This document shows positions 1 to 11,078 of a DNA stretch of 64,000 nt, one piece after another (positions within the stretch are counted from its first letter, which is position 1; every line of letters starts with the position of its first letter). The notes under the pieces were generated by a model. That model was not told the DNA's origin. It was given only the letters and a program-made list of their open reading frames with translations, and made no database searches. Position numbers and translations under genes: made by a program. Source of the stretch: Aricia agestis (lineage: Eukaryota > Arthropoda > Insecta > Lepidoptera > Lycaenidae); NCBI RefSeq assembly GCF_905147365.1, contig NC_056428.1, forward strand, positions 1,642,001-1,706,000, given 5' to 3'.

Positions 1-945
1 TAAATACCAATTCCATTAACCTTTTTAAGTAAAACACTTTAGAAACCGCCAATTAAGTTTTTAGCAATAATATATTGTAGGTTAATGATTGATAATAAAT
101 CAAAGACAATATTTATTAGTGGACAAACATTAGTTTTTATTATAGGACACACAGGTGTAAGATTATATTTTACATTCATATTTAGTGCACCAATAAAATA
201 TAGATTGTAGATATCTAGACCAATTTTTAAAAAGATCACCAAAATGACCTATGATACATTTTTATGACCGACATCGATATGTAAGAAATTTATTTTTATT
301 ACAATTTTGAGTTGTAAATAAACAACCATGGTTATAGAAAATTATAAATTACTATAATCAGGTTATGTATATTGTAGTGTCAATTTACAATATTATAGAA
401 AGAACCAAAAACTCAAAAGTAGGAAAAAGACGTGAACACTTTCTTCATTCTTCAAATAGTCGGAAAATATAAATACTTTCAATATCTAAACTTTAACATC
501 TATGACATGACTTACGCTCAATTTGACATCGATTAAAACATGGTCAGCTTTTATTACTGAACTGCGGAAAGCCTGTGGATCCAGGAAATACCATAGCGAT
601 CAAACGATATTTTATCAGAGCAATTTCAGATCATAAAGCTCATATAGATCGCTCGTTAAAATTAAGTTGTCTCATAGTCTTTGACTTTCACTTACATCAA
701 GAAAGTTTCATAATTATTATTCGATGTTTAAAATAATTTTAGAAAAATATTGGTAGTAGGATAACGTTTACAAATATAACGACTATTCAGACACATGTTT
801 TGAAAATTAACGCAATCAACTGACATTTTTAATATTGGATAAAGTAGTAAATGCGTTAAATTGTAAAAAACACACTTTGTGTACATAAACAGCAATATCA
901 TCATTTTTCTTCTTTAGGAAGCAATTTCTGGAAATACAATAAATA
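1..945. other. AT-rich noncoding DNA, nothing recognised
   Basis: I see no open frame with coding character, no repeat family I can name and no RNA gene. The short frames here are rich in Ile, Phe, Leu and Asn, as expected by chance in AT-rich DNA. Confidence 0.6.
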
Positions 946-947
946 TA

Positions 948-1320
948 AAATAATAATAATAGCTCCCACACCGGTTTCGGTGACGGTGGCCGGTTTCATT
1001 GAAACCAAGCCAGCTACGCAGGAGTAATTTTATAGTGCCCAAGTGTGTGCGCAGTACACAAGAGCACTCTCTATTCCTTTACTCTCATAACCCAGTGGGA
1101 CGGGAGACCGACACGACCGGCGAGAGATCAGGCGCAGGACCGACTTTTTACATGCCCATCCGACGCATGGATCATCTTACTTGTCAGACAATCAGGTGAT
1201 CAGCCTGCATTGTCCTAACCAAACTTGGAAATAACATGTTTCCAACGCGAGAATCGAACCCACGACCTCCGAGTCAAGAGCCGCGCTCTATACTACGTCT
1301 AAACCACGGAGACATATATA
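948..1320 (-). mobile_element. tRNA-derived SINE (family A), minus orientation
   Basis: On the minus strand the element starts with a tRNA-like head. The A-box-like stretch lies at 1296-1306 and the B box (GGTTCGATTCTC) at 1249-1261. A body follows that recurs in part at 8925-9230 and 35800-35850. The plus-strand left edge is a short (AAT)n run, which fits an (ATT)n 3' tail. SINEs are copied in trans by LINE reverse transcriptase, so no protein is encoded. I could not fix the target-site duplication (TSD). Confidence 0.75.
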
Positions 1321-1359
1321 CTACGTCAATACACCCGGATCGGGAGCATGATTTGAAAT

Positions 1360-1442
1360 CACCTTTCAGATAAAAACAATGCAGAATCACAAAGTAACAA
1401 ACAGACACCCTTTCGCATTTACATATACAATATTAATATGGA
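1360..1442 (-). mobile_element. Helitron-like 5' fragment, minus
   Basis: The plus-strand segment reads ..AACAAACAGACACCCTTTCGCATTT..ATTAATATGGAT. This is the reverse complement of the common lepidopteran start ATCCATACTAAT..AAATGCGAAAG followed by GTCT-rich sequence. Only about 80 bp remain. Confidence 0.6.
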
Positions 1443-1444
1443 TT

Positions 1445-2040
1445 GTGGCATCGTAGTCACGTTTAAAACAAACTAGGATATTCCGATCGATATATTTTTG
1501 ATCAAACCCGTTATCTATATCGACGCAGGGCGCCCCACTAATAGCTTCATCAATTTTTATAGCAGTTCAGAATCTAAATTCATTTCTTCAATCACCATCT
1601 TGATTATATTAGCATATTAATAAAATATTATTAATAATTACAATTCTGTAATTAGCTATGCGGCTAGATCAAAGGCCTTTAGTATGGATTTTATTAGAGT
1701 TCATAGGTTATATGTTTTAATGGTAGGGTCTTTCAAGTAAACTCAATTTCTCTATCGGCTATAACGTATTGAAATTGTGGGACATGACGTATAAAATTTT
1801 GAATTGAGTATAAAATAAGAATGAATCTTTCGTCAATCCTTAAACCAAATGTAACTACTTAAATTAACAAGAGCAGATAAAAAGTCTTATAGACTCCTAA
1901 ATTAAATCTAGACGAAAAAGCTAAGAACGGAAAATTCACTAGTGAAATTCGAAACCGCAACCTTGGACATAACGATGAACTCTAACAATAAAATTAAGAA
2001 AAGCTTATAATATTGCAACTTAACTAAGAAAGAGTCACTA
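1445..2040. other. AT-rich noncoding DNA, nothing recognised
   Basis: No coding frame, tandem repeat or familiar transposon end was seen in this stretch. Confidence 0.5.
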
Positions 2041-2041
2041 G

Positions 2042-2098
2042 CAGGGTTCAAACCCGCGACCACAATTATACTGGCGCATTGACCCACTGCGCATGGCA
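2042..2098 (-). mobile_element. Decayed tRNA-like SINE head, minus
   Basis: The reverse complement shows a D-arm-like GCGCAGTGGGTCAATGCGCC followed by GGGTTTGAACCCTGC, which resembles a T-arm/B box. Spacing and order fit the 5' head of a tRNA-derived SINE. The acceptor stem is not convincing, so a functional tRNA gene is unlikely. Confidence 0.5.
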
Positions 2099-2099
2099 A

Positions 2100-3990
2100 G
2101 CTTTTTATACAGACCTTTTGAACACGCACGCTTTTTTGAATAATTAACCACAGATCAAAGGCGCTACAATAGACGCTATCAATAGGGTGACCATCATAGA
2201 TGTCTTTGTCAAAAAACTCCCGTTACATCTCAAAGTATTATAACTTACCGAATCACCGCTCTGGCTGACTTCCCACGACCTCAAAGTTACATTTCGCCGT
2301 GCTCTATCCAATCTACTTCCTAGTTGTACTCACTTTCAACTCTAACCCCATGAAGTAGAGTCTAAAATCGTTAGCCCGCAGCACCCATTCAAAGAGTCCA
2401 CACACATGCATACCTCGACACCTTTTATTTGCAGAGTAATTGTGGATCGATCGGGCGTATTCCGATTTGGATTCTTTACGTATTGAGTTAGGATCGGTTT
2501 TGCATTGTGCCGGCGAGGGTGTTGACCAATAGTTAATGTTGGAGATGAGAGGTCGCAGGTGACGCGGTGCGCTATGCGATGTTTAATGTCAGTATGTTTG
2601 TAATGTTTTAACCTAAATTGAGTTGGATTTTTGATATATTGATTCGTAATCTATGATTGATGAATGTTTGTTTGTTACACTTTCACGCTAACGTTACGTA
2701 GGAAAGTGGATAAGGGCGTTGGAAACTTTTGTTTCTTACCATTTTCTACTGCAGTATACCAAATTTCTGCAAAAAAGAATTCACAAACAAAAAAACAATT
2801 TGGTATGGGTAAAAATTATAAACTTTTGTCAGGACCTGATAGAAAATTTGTAAGACCCAGCGCAAGTTGACCACTGGCGAGGCATCTTTTTCTAATATCA
2901 AAGTTTTTTATTGTGCAGGTACTTCCCGAGTGTAAGCCTTTTTTCCGATAAGTTTTCTCATCCAAAACCAACATGAACTTTATGTTGTAGATTCTAATTC
3001 ATTTAAATGAAGCAAATATTAACTTCAATCAAAGATGAGGTAAGCCTTACAATTGCACGTTACTTTCAATATTGACTAACACTTAATTACTAAAAATGGT
3101 ACAGTCGTTGACAAAAGTGTTTATCTAAAGGTCATGGAGGTCACTATTGTAGGTCATCGCGGCTATTTTAATAATTACAATGTTAAAATGTAACGCGAAT
3201 GTACATTCATCAATCATAATTTAATTAGTGATTGCATGTGTGGGCGCTGTGTGTGTGTGTGTTTGAATGTGTGTGTTTTTTGAGGTATGGGCCGCTGAAT
3301 AACGTTTTAGTATGAATTGAATTGAGCATAAAATTGTATAAGATATTATTATTGAAGAGTTCTTTTGTTTTTGTGTTTAATATCAATTAAAGATCTCTTT
3401 AACTTACGAAGGCAACAATAGCATGTCACATTTTAAAGCAAACTGTATTAAATTAAGTAGTTTTAAACATAATACTAAGATAATTTCTAATACAAATTCT
3501 AAGCACTTATGCGCGCAGCTTTACAATTGACATTGCGCACGAGTCGTTCGCGGCAGGTGGACTTGTCGCTGTGAGCGTGAGGTCACTGTGTGCGCACGCG
3601 CTGTGCCCGTGTGTGTGTGTGAACCTTAGGGCGTATGCAAATAAGCGAAAAAATAGGTAACCTTAGTTTTCACTTTAAACACTATTAGCAAAACGGGGGA
3701 TATCACACAGGAACCGTATATTGCGAACAAGTTTGAATATGAAACTTGACTATGTATTTAAGATTTACTGACTCATCAACAACTTAAGCAAGGATCGCGT
3801 GTTGGTAATACATTTGTTTACAATTAGTTTACTGGTCTAATTCGTTGACCTTTGCAAAATAATGACTACAATAATTTGCCGTAATAGTGGGAAACGTATT
3901 AGTGCTTGCAACATTATCTAAATAAATTAATGCAAAGGATAATGTGCAATGTTGTTTCGCAAAGTTTCATTAGTGTTTAGCTACATCTGT
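2100..3990. other. Noncoding DNA with GT-rich runs
   Basis: Mostly AT-rich with no convincing gene. Short (GT)n tracts sit near 3250-3280 and 3600-3622, the second inside a GC-richer patch at about 3530-3625. A GC-richer patch at about 2440-2600 shows no open frame of interest. Confidence 0.5.
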
Positions 3991-3992
3991 AT

Positions 3993-4190
3993 ATCACCTT
4001 GTATATCAGTGAGAGCGGTGATGATGATGGTGATAATCATTTATCACCTTATATCGGCGAGAGCGGTGATGATGATGGTGATAATGATCTATCACCTTAT
4101 ATCGGCGAGAGCAGTGATGATGATGATGATGATTATCGGTCACCTTATGGAGACGAGAGCGTTGATGATGATCTATAACTATAATAATTA
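3993..4190. repeat. 48-bp minisatellite, about four units
   Basis: The phrase GAGAGCGGTGATGATGATGG recurs with starts at 4011, 4059, 4107 and 4155 (the later two diverged), exactly 48 bp apart. A degenerate fifth unit lies near 4205. Most monomers carry a small stem such as GGTGATAA..TTATCACC. Because 48 is a multiple of 3, the array is open in one plus frame as a 16-residue Met/Ile-rich repeat, which I take as a by-product rather than a gene. Confidence 0.85.
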
Positions 4191-4214
4191 ATAATATGTC
4201 GGCGAGAGATATAG

Positions 4215-5137
4215 TGATGATGATGGTGATCTATCGCTATCGGCGGTACAGTTGATCTATGTAACGAGCGCCGCGGCCTGTAATTTGGCGGATTGAGCTG
4301 TCGTTGATTCGTTACCAACTAATTGATACTGTGCTAAATATGGCACATATCTGATCGCCCGTCTGTTGCGCGGTTCACACGGGGCACGAGACGATATGCG
4401 ACGCAGCTACAGTTTCATCTCAATTTTAAATCAACTTATTATTCTAATCCAAACAAATTTTAACAACAGCCAATCCATATTGCGTTTTCGAGCCTTATTG
4501 CTTTCTTTAAAAAAATTACTTGCGCCCTGGGGTGCCAGCCGAAATAAAAAACGAAACTGTGGGCCTGCTGCATAACAACAGTAGAAATGGGAAGGAATCG
4601 ACATACTGACTATTTTAGAATTCTTCCGTAGAAAGAAACCGTTTCTATGGTGACCATGCTACGCCTGCAGGAGAGGCTTACATTTTCGCAACGCTACGGT
4701 GTACTTCCTCCGTCTTAAGCATTTTCGATCAAGTGATGCCTACTTGATCAAGTGATGAACTTGTTATGACTTGGGTCTATTATACCCGAGTAATTACAAG
4801 TACGATAAAAAAGTTTTCTACTCAAAAATTTCATCTGCATAACTGAAGATTTTTGAGTCACATATCTATCCATCATCTACATGCTGATGACGAAGATGAT
4901 GATGATGATGCTTCCAACTACTGATCTAGACCACACGCACACACTTGCCCCGCTTTAGATCGCCGCAATCAACTCGGCTCCGACGTTTAAAACAATTTAA
5001 TAACCGTTCATTAGAAAAAATGATTAACAGAAAATACAATTATCGATATTGAAAATTGGAGGTCTCTTAATTGTAGAGATTTGTGAGAAGTGGTAGTATA
5101 TCACGGGTGATAGTATCTTAGGGTCCGCGTACACTGT
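4215..5137. other. Noncoding DNA, nothing recognised
   Basis: There is a local direct repeat GATCAAGTGATG near 4727 and 4747 and a short (GAT)n run near 4895-4910. No gene was seen. Confidence 0.5.
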
Positions 5138-5260
5138 GGACTTAAAAGGTTTTTTTTTATTTATTTAATTTAGGGCCGTCTATGGGCTCCCATATCCTTT
5201 TTTTGCTATCTTTGTATTGTTTTTCGCACCAAGGATAATTGAAAGGACTTAAAAGGTTTT
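5138..5260 (-). mobile_element. 5'-truncated LINE tail with 16-bp TSD, minus
   Basis: The direct repeat GGACTTAAAAGGTTTT flanks an insert of about 91 bp, at 5138-5153 and 5245-5260. The insert begins with poly(T) on the plus strand, so it is a retroposed 3' end lying in minus orientation. The LINE family cannot be named from so short a tail. Confidence 0.7.
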
Positions 5261-7729
5261 GAAATAGCCTTCTTCGTTTAAATTTTCAAATAGCAAATAC
5301 TGTGTTTTTATAAAATCGGTCTCGAAATGATTAGAAAATGTAACAGCGTTTGCAAAAAATAATTAAAGAGCTCTAGCACTCTCTTTGCGTGTAAACACGT
5401 ATACTTTATTATCATCATTGAGCTAAGACTGACTTTATGCTTATTTTTTCTTTTTAAAAGTTAGTGGGTTTTGAAATCTACTGGAGTAAATTTAATTAAA
5501 TTTAGAACAACTTTACTTTTATCGCTGTACAAGTTTCACTTTAATACATAATTTTTTCTAGCTATATGTATTTGTAGGAAATATCTTATCAATATAATAA
5601 CAATTAGTGTCCGACACACCTACTAACACAAGTCAGAAGGTAGTCGCTACTGAAACTACGCCGCGGGGTGAACTTTCTTTCGGCTACAACCGTATCTGAT
5701 CCAATTTGTAATTACAAGGTGTAGCCGACTACAAAGGAGGTAAAGTCTTAAATATCTTTGATGTAAGTTGCCGACTGATTGGGGAAGTAAGACAGCGTTT
5801 TCAACGGAGCTGAGGAGAGAACTTACATACAAAATGTAAATTTTAAGGACCGATAGAATCAGTGCATTTATCTAACTTACACAGTGCAGGATTTCTACTT
5901 ATAAAATACAATTATTTCTTGCAACGCAGCTCAGATGGAACCGCATCTTTACTCATCCTTAATCAATCTGATTTGTCAATCCGATTTCAATGACGATTGA
6001 GTTTGATCCTATGTAGATTTTGATTTATATTCGATCATAATTCGTGCTTTCAAAAAAAAAACAATCCTGGTTGGTTACAAATTGAGCAATCCTATGATCT
6101 TACGCTAGTATAAATGTCGGGAGTACTTTAAATCCTAAAAAATTAACGATTGTCTTATTACAAAAAATATCGGCGAGCGGCAAAAAACGGAATTGCGGAC
6201 AGCACTAGTATACGTTACGTAACTGATTATTTTAAGATTGAACTTTACTCCCAGAAGAAATTGCTTTAGGAGTTCATTCTTGGAATTAATTACCAATAAA
6301 AGTTCAAATTAAATAGTCATCAGATTAATGACACGTCTCATTACATGATAACGATCACAATTAGACGGATACATCCGTCATTATCCGCTTATTATATCCG
6401 TAATGATATCATTATTGACAACTTGCTCGATTTCTGACTGACAACTAAAGTATAGTACGATTGTTACAGTGTTTGGTAGAAGCTGTAGCGATTGACGATT
6501 CCCGTAACAGGGCTTCTTGATACGAATACTGTAATTTCCATTGCTTTTTTCTTTATTTTTCCTTGGCGTGTCCTTGTCACATTTGTCTTACGTACTTAAT
6601 GGTTGTAATATACTTGATTTGTTATAAAATTATAAAAATCGGTACTTTAGGCCGACTAAACAAGTAAATAATAGTGGTTCTTAGAGACTCTAAGATGTAG
6701 CATTTATCTTGATCCTTAATCCTTTGTATATACGAGACGTAAAATATTTTATCCCAAATGCATGGTAGTCTAGTTTTGTTTAGGCGCGAGCTAAAAATAT
6801 TATACGCGCGTATCTTCTATGCTGCATGGTCCATAAGACTTGCAGCTTTAGGCACACATACTTCATCTTCTACGCTGCGGTCTCCCTCTTCTTCCAAATT
6901 TTCAATCACACCACGTGTCCTGACGCATATTCCTAACACTAACAAAATGCTCAACGCTGCTAAAATGTTTCACTACAAAAGACTCTTTCTTAATGACATC
7001 TTAAATGCGAGTTTGTTCATTAATCTAATTAAAAATAGAAAGTGAGACCGATAGTTGTATCTCTGGAGCATCAGTCGTTACCAGACGCGGTCAAAGGTGA
7101 GCGACAAGCGATTCTGATACTTATATCACAACCACAGTATGACTTACGAGAGAAAATTGCGTAAATAAAACACATTTTTCCACAATTACCAAACCAAATG
7201 GGTGCATAGATAAAGCTTGTTATTATAATTGATGAATGCGCCCTAACTTTTATGTTTATAAAGACATCCATATAATAACAAAATATTTCTATCTGTCTGA
7301 ATTTCTTTCTCCCCTCTCTTATCTTCAATCGCTTAAGACTAAATTTCATAATATGATTTTACTATGAGTCTCAGGAAACGATAATAATAATATGTTAATT
7401 TACAATAATTATTGTGGAGCATCGCCCCGTCTCGTTGCAATGTATACTGACCCTTATACTTATTGACATAATCCAAACAAAATTCGAATACTCAGAAGTA
7501 TTACACATGCTTGTGTACTTACTCATAACTTGAATATCGCGAAGATTTTCCTCAAAAACGCAAAGATATTTCTAAACTGATAAGACTTCCCGGTAGCACT
7601 TTCACGGTGATCTAGCACACTACTGAGATCCGTACTTTTATTAATACGAATATTTGCCTGCCTGTCTTTACAATGAAACCCACCAATTTGTATAAAATTC
7701 GTACAGATACTTTGTGATCACGCCTCTCG
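5261..7729. other. AT-rich noncoding DNA, nothing firm
   Basis: A small inverted pair (CGGCTACAACC near 5692, GGTGTAGCCG near 5719) hints at a decayed MITE. A 16-bp palindrome, GACGGATACATCCGTC, lies near 6364. Open frames at 6758-7045 (+) and 7071-7349 (-) have no recognisable protein character and I treat them as chance. Confidence 0.5.
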
Positions 7730-7961
7730 CGTCACGCTCAAATCACAAAAAAAAAACTCTTTCAGCGCTGCTACTTTCACAATGAACTCTATGTAGGTGA
7801 CGCATTAGATATGTCGTAGGATGATTTGATAAATCCGTGTTTTCGCGAAATCCCTAGAATTTTCGCGAAAATTCTAGGGATTTCGCGAAAACACGGATTT
7901 ATCAAATCATCCTACGACAGATACAAACCCTAAAGTATTAACACTTAGTTTTGTTACACCC
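7730..7961. mobile_element. Decayed foldback MITE split by a palindrome
   Basis: The segment contains CTTTCAGCGCTGCTACTTTCAC and, further right, CCCTAAAGTATTAACAC..TTTTGTTACACCC. These are the inner and outer parts of the right arm of the foldback element intact at 9964-10228. The 108-bp palindrome at 7812-7919 interrupts the arm. Confidence 0.65.
7812..7919. repeat. Perfect 108-bp palindrome
   Basis: I checked all 54 base pairs by hand. The arms 7812-7865 and 7866-7919 are exact reverse complements with no spacer, centred on CG/CG in TTTTCGCGAAAA. Each arm also contains a second TTTCGCGAAA palindrome. GATA occurs directly on both sides (7808-7811 and 7920-7923), a possible 4-bp TSD. Best read as a very young foldback insertion nested in an older MITE. 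Confidence 0.95.
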
Positions 7962-8400
7962 ATATGTTTGTGCTTAAGTAATAACCAGTTGGTATTCCCA
8001 TTTCGGCACCATGGCTAAGTTTACGAGTACAAACAATCCAATAAGAGTCTAAAATATTATAATGAGCCGTTTGAGACAAAATAATACAATTAAATAAAAA
8101 AACCTTCGCAAACCCTTATAATGCGACCATAATTACAGGTCATTTCGCGCTTTCAGCGGACTCGTTAATCTTAATTTGTGGCAACAGATTAAAATTGAGG
8201 TGATTTTAAATCGATTTGCCAACAAATCTTTTTAAAATTAGACAGACGCTTAAAAGAAATAAAATAGTTTGAAATCTATAAATAATAAGCTTAAGCGGAT
8301 TTATGCAAGTCACGGAATTAAATTTACATAAAAAGTTGACACAAAACTGCCTATGCTATGAGAAAAATTTATGTAGCATTTTTGTTGTTATCAATTTAGT
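7962..8400. other. AT-rich noncoding DNA
   Basis: No gene or repeat recognised. Confidence 0.5.
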
Positions 8401-8403
8401 GTA

Positions 8404-8482
8404 TTAGGCATTAGGCATGTCTGTCCCGGCTAAGGCTTATGTTAGGATTGAAAGGATACAAAGTTCACCGGGTCATCTAGTT
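8404..8482 (+). mobile_element. Helitron-like 3' end fragment
   Basis: The stretch ends AAAGTTCACCGGGTCATCTAGT. The closely similar AAGTTCACTGGGCCATCTAGT closes the fragment at 50446-50588. CTAG followed by T is the usual 3' boundary of the Helitron-like elements in this window. Confidence 0.5.
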
Positions 8483-8924
8483 TTTAAAATTATAAATGGA
8501 GAAGAGAGTATTATAATAGAGAACTTTGATCCTGTAAGATGTAGGAAGACGTAACAGATATAGATACTTTAGCATTCCTTTACGGCTACTTAAAATGAAG
8601 AAAAACAACCAAATATACGACCATCTCCTTTTTTAGTAGTAGGAAAAATACAGTGTCTTTGAAAATAGTGATAAAGTTTCCATGCGCCATTAAACTTTTC
8701 AAACGTATACAAACAGAGTTAAAAGTGTTAATAACCGTAGCGTCCATTACCACGTGATAAGGTGCCATAAATTGATCACCGCTCGGTGTTCGATGACCCT
8801 AACAATAAAAGTGCCTTTACGAAATTGTTGAGGCTGTACGATGGCCCAATTGAAAAGAGCCTAGCGATTGAACTTTAGATTCTTATGTCATAGTTCATCA
8901 CATAATCAATTTCTTGTAACTTTG

Positions 8925-8952
8925 TTTGGTTGTTTTCATTGAAACAAGGGCT
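8925..8952 (-). mobile_element. SINE family A fragment, left part
   Basis: TTTTCATTGAAACAAGGGCT matches the region TTTCATTGAAACCAAGCC of the SINE at 948-1320. It continues at 9109 beyond a retroposon that duplicated 16 bp of it. Confidence 0.55.
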
Positions 8953-9108
8953 TTTTTTCCGACGGGAAATGCATTGACGCATCCCGGGGGAATTGGGGAC
9001 TCCCCCACCAGTATGTGAGGCTCGCTGCGGTCGTAAGGATGCTAAGTGACCGCAGCCCTACCCACTAAAACCCGTCGGTACTCTTCGTCTTCCCGTTGCC
9101 GAGTCGCT
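8953..9108 (-). mobile_element. 5'-truncated non-LTR retroposon in a SINE, 16-bp TSD
   Basis: The direct repeat CATTGAAACAAGGGCT lies at 8937-8952 and 9109-9124 and brackets 156 bp that start with poly(T) on the plus strand. In its own orientation the insert reads GGTTTTAGTGGGTAGGGCT.., a GC-rich 3' UTR, then poly(A). The same 3' end family recurs at 44904-45052. Target-primed reverse transcription of a truncated LINE explains all of this. Confidence 0.85.
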
Positions 9109-9230
9109 CATTGAAACAAGGGCTATGTTATATTGCGCACATATGTGCGCAATACACAGTAGCACTCTCTCTTTACTCTTATTTAAATGATGCAGGCCCT
9201 ACTTTTTACATGCCAATCCGAGGACACGAA
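9109..9230 (-). mobile_element. SINE family A fragment, right part
   Basis: Shares GCGCAATACACAGTAGCACTCTC and CTTTTTACATGCC with the SINE at 948-1320, in the same orientation. The tRNA-like head is missing, so the copy is truncated. Confidence 0.6.
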
Positions 9231-9323
9231 TGGAAGCTAAAATATAATAGGTAAAGAAAACAAAGTACCTACAGAATTCCGTTCATAGTTTGACATTGTC
9301 AAACAATATGAAGTTTATGTCTA

Positions 9324-9376
9324 GACTAGCTGTCCCGGGACACGTTGTTTTGCCATGTATAAAGAATTTCGATTTT
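9324..9376 (-). mobile_element. Second Helitron-like family, 3' end fragment
   Basis: CTAGCTGTCCCGGGACACG..TTGTTTTGCC begins with the reverse complement of a CTAG 3' end and resembles the widespread lepidopteran start of the form ACTAGCTG(A)CCCG. It directly precedes the complete element at 9396. Confidence 0.5.
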
Positions 9377-9395
9377 CGCCCATATAATAATTTTA

Positions 9396-9603
9396 CTAGA
9401 TGACGCCCGCAACTCCGTTGTGCCAAAATTCGGTTATCACGTGGGAACCGTACATTTATCGGGAAAAAACTATCCTATGTCCTTTCCCGGGACTCAAAGT
9501 ATCTTCATGCCAAATTTCAGCAAAGTCGGTTCAGCGGTATGAGCGTGAAGAGGTAACAGACAGACCGACAGACACACTTTCGCATTTATAACATTAGTAT
9601 GGA
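9396..9603 (-). mobile_element. Complete short Helitron-like element, minus
   Basis: On the minus strand the copy starts TCCATACTAATG, passes AAATGCGAAAGTGTG, a GTCTG-rich stretch and CTCTTCACGCTC, and ends GCGTCATCTAG. The flanking bases are A and T. TC at the 5' end, CTAG at the 3' end and insertion between A and T fit the Helitron rules. No protein is encoded; a RepHel helicase elsewhere would be needed to move it. It is the cleanest 208-bp reference for the fragments listed elsewhere. Confidence 0.8.
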
Positions 9604-9604
9604 T

Positions 9605-9963
9605 TCGCTGTTTGGACAATAAACTTTAGATCGCTTGCGCTTGAAACTTGTTGTTTATTTTGTTATCGACCCGTGCCGCACAGATAAAGGTAAATATAAA
9701 ATCGAGGGGCATGAAGGAGCCGAATTAATTAAAGTCTCAAGTCCGATTGTTGCCGTATAACACTTCACGACAAATTCCTCCGCCTAAGGCGGGACGGTGT
9801 TATGCGACAAATCTTAATATAATATTATAGGCATGTTAGGCGTTCAAGTAAAATAAAATATTTTTTTATTACAATTTTTATGCAAAACGTTTACTACCAC
9901 TCAATAAACTTGTATAGGCGTTTTGGGCATTAAAGTAAATTAAAATGTTTCTTTTCTTCACAT
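9605..9963. other. Noncoding DNA, nothing recognised
   Basis: AT-rich with a short GC-richer patch near 9665-9800. No gene or familiar element was seen. Confidence 0.45.
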
Positions 9964-10228
9964 ATACAGGGTGTAACAAAAACAAGTGATAATACTTTAG
10001 GGTGTGTACGTGTTCCCTGTAGAGATTTCACTGTGAAAGTAGCAGCGCTGAAAGACCAAAATTTTTTTTCACTTTTGTATGGGCAAGGGCCCGAGCGTCA
10101 CGAGTTTCCTCATACAAAAGTGAAAAAAATTTTTGGTCTTTCAGCGCTGCTACTTTCACAGTGAACTCTCTACAGGGAACACGTACACACCCTAAATTAT
10201 TATCACTTGTTTTTGTTACACCCTGTAT
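9964..10228. mobile_element. Near-perfect foldback MITE, 265 bp
   Basis: The two ends read ATACAGGGTGTAACAAAA and its reverse complement. The arms (about 118 nt each) match with about three mismatches by hand count, around a loop of roughly 29 nt that holds GGGCCCGAGCGTCACG. The arms are so alike that the insertion or a conversion event must be recent. Relatives: the decayed copies at 7730-7961 and 25405-25503. Confidence 0.9.
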
Positions 10229-11078
10229 TTATGCAAAACTTATACTTGCCACCAGTTCAGCATTTTATTTATTGTAAATATAGTTATTATCTATACATAT
10301 AATAAAACTGTAGAAATGACATAAAAAATAAGTATAAGTTTGTCAAAAAAGAACTTCCTATCTTAGAGTATATTTCAAAAAAATATATTTATAAATGCCT
10401 ACTTGGCTCTGAGAGCAAGGCTTAGAAAATGAAAGTCTTGAATGATTATTATCTTAAAGTACATAAAAAAATATTTTTAAATCTTTGTAATACTAAATTC
10501 TTACAATAACTATATTTTATTGTTTCTATACCGACATAAAACAATAAGTCTATATAAGTACTGGATACTTTATTTTAATAATATCCAAGTATAATAACCA
10601 TTAAATGAGTAACATTCAATGTTATTTTTAACTATTAACTTTATTATTGCATAAATTAAATACGAATTGCTATCTCTCACGTGAAACCGTCCCCGCCCAC
10701 ACATTTTCTCTACGCCTCATTATATTTACGAGTTATTAAAGTCCACGTTATTTTAGATAACTCTTGATTACGGATTAAAAGTGGATTCGAATCAATATTG
10801 TTGATGGTCATGATTACAAACACGCCTTAAATCTTTATAGGAACTTGGAAAACATAATTCATGGCATTTCACAACACTGAGGAATTTTTTAAGGTTCTTG
10901 TGGTTCTACTTGTTACAGAGCATTCCATAATATTTTTTTTCCTAAATATTTTTTAGGCATAACACGTATTTATTTATTTTTTTTAAATACAACTTTTTCT
11001 TAGTTTAATATCATTTTCACATTATATTATATAATCACGTTAGATAAGCATGAAATACTTCATTTGAAATATACTTAT
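10229..11078. other. AT-rich noncoding DNA
   Basis: A fragment at 10290-10315 (TCTATACATATAATAAAACTG) repeats at 11507-11525 and resembles the start of another Helitron-like family. Otherwise nothing was recognised. Confidence 0.5.

Noticed and set aside
2042..2098. Possible tRNA gene on the minus strand
   Set aside because: Good T-arm and D-arm-like motifs but no acceptor stem or anticodon arm; better as a SINE head.
3949..4191. Repeat protein with 16-residue units
   Set aside because: It follows the 48-bp minisatellite; Met/Ile-rich composition and no start or splice evidence.
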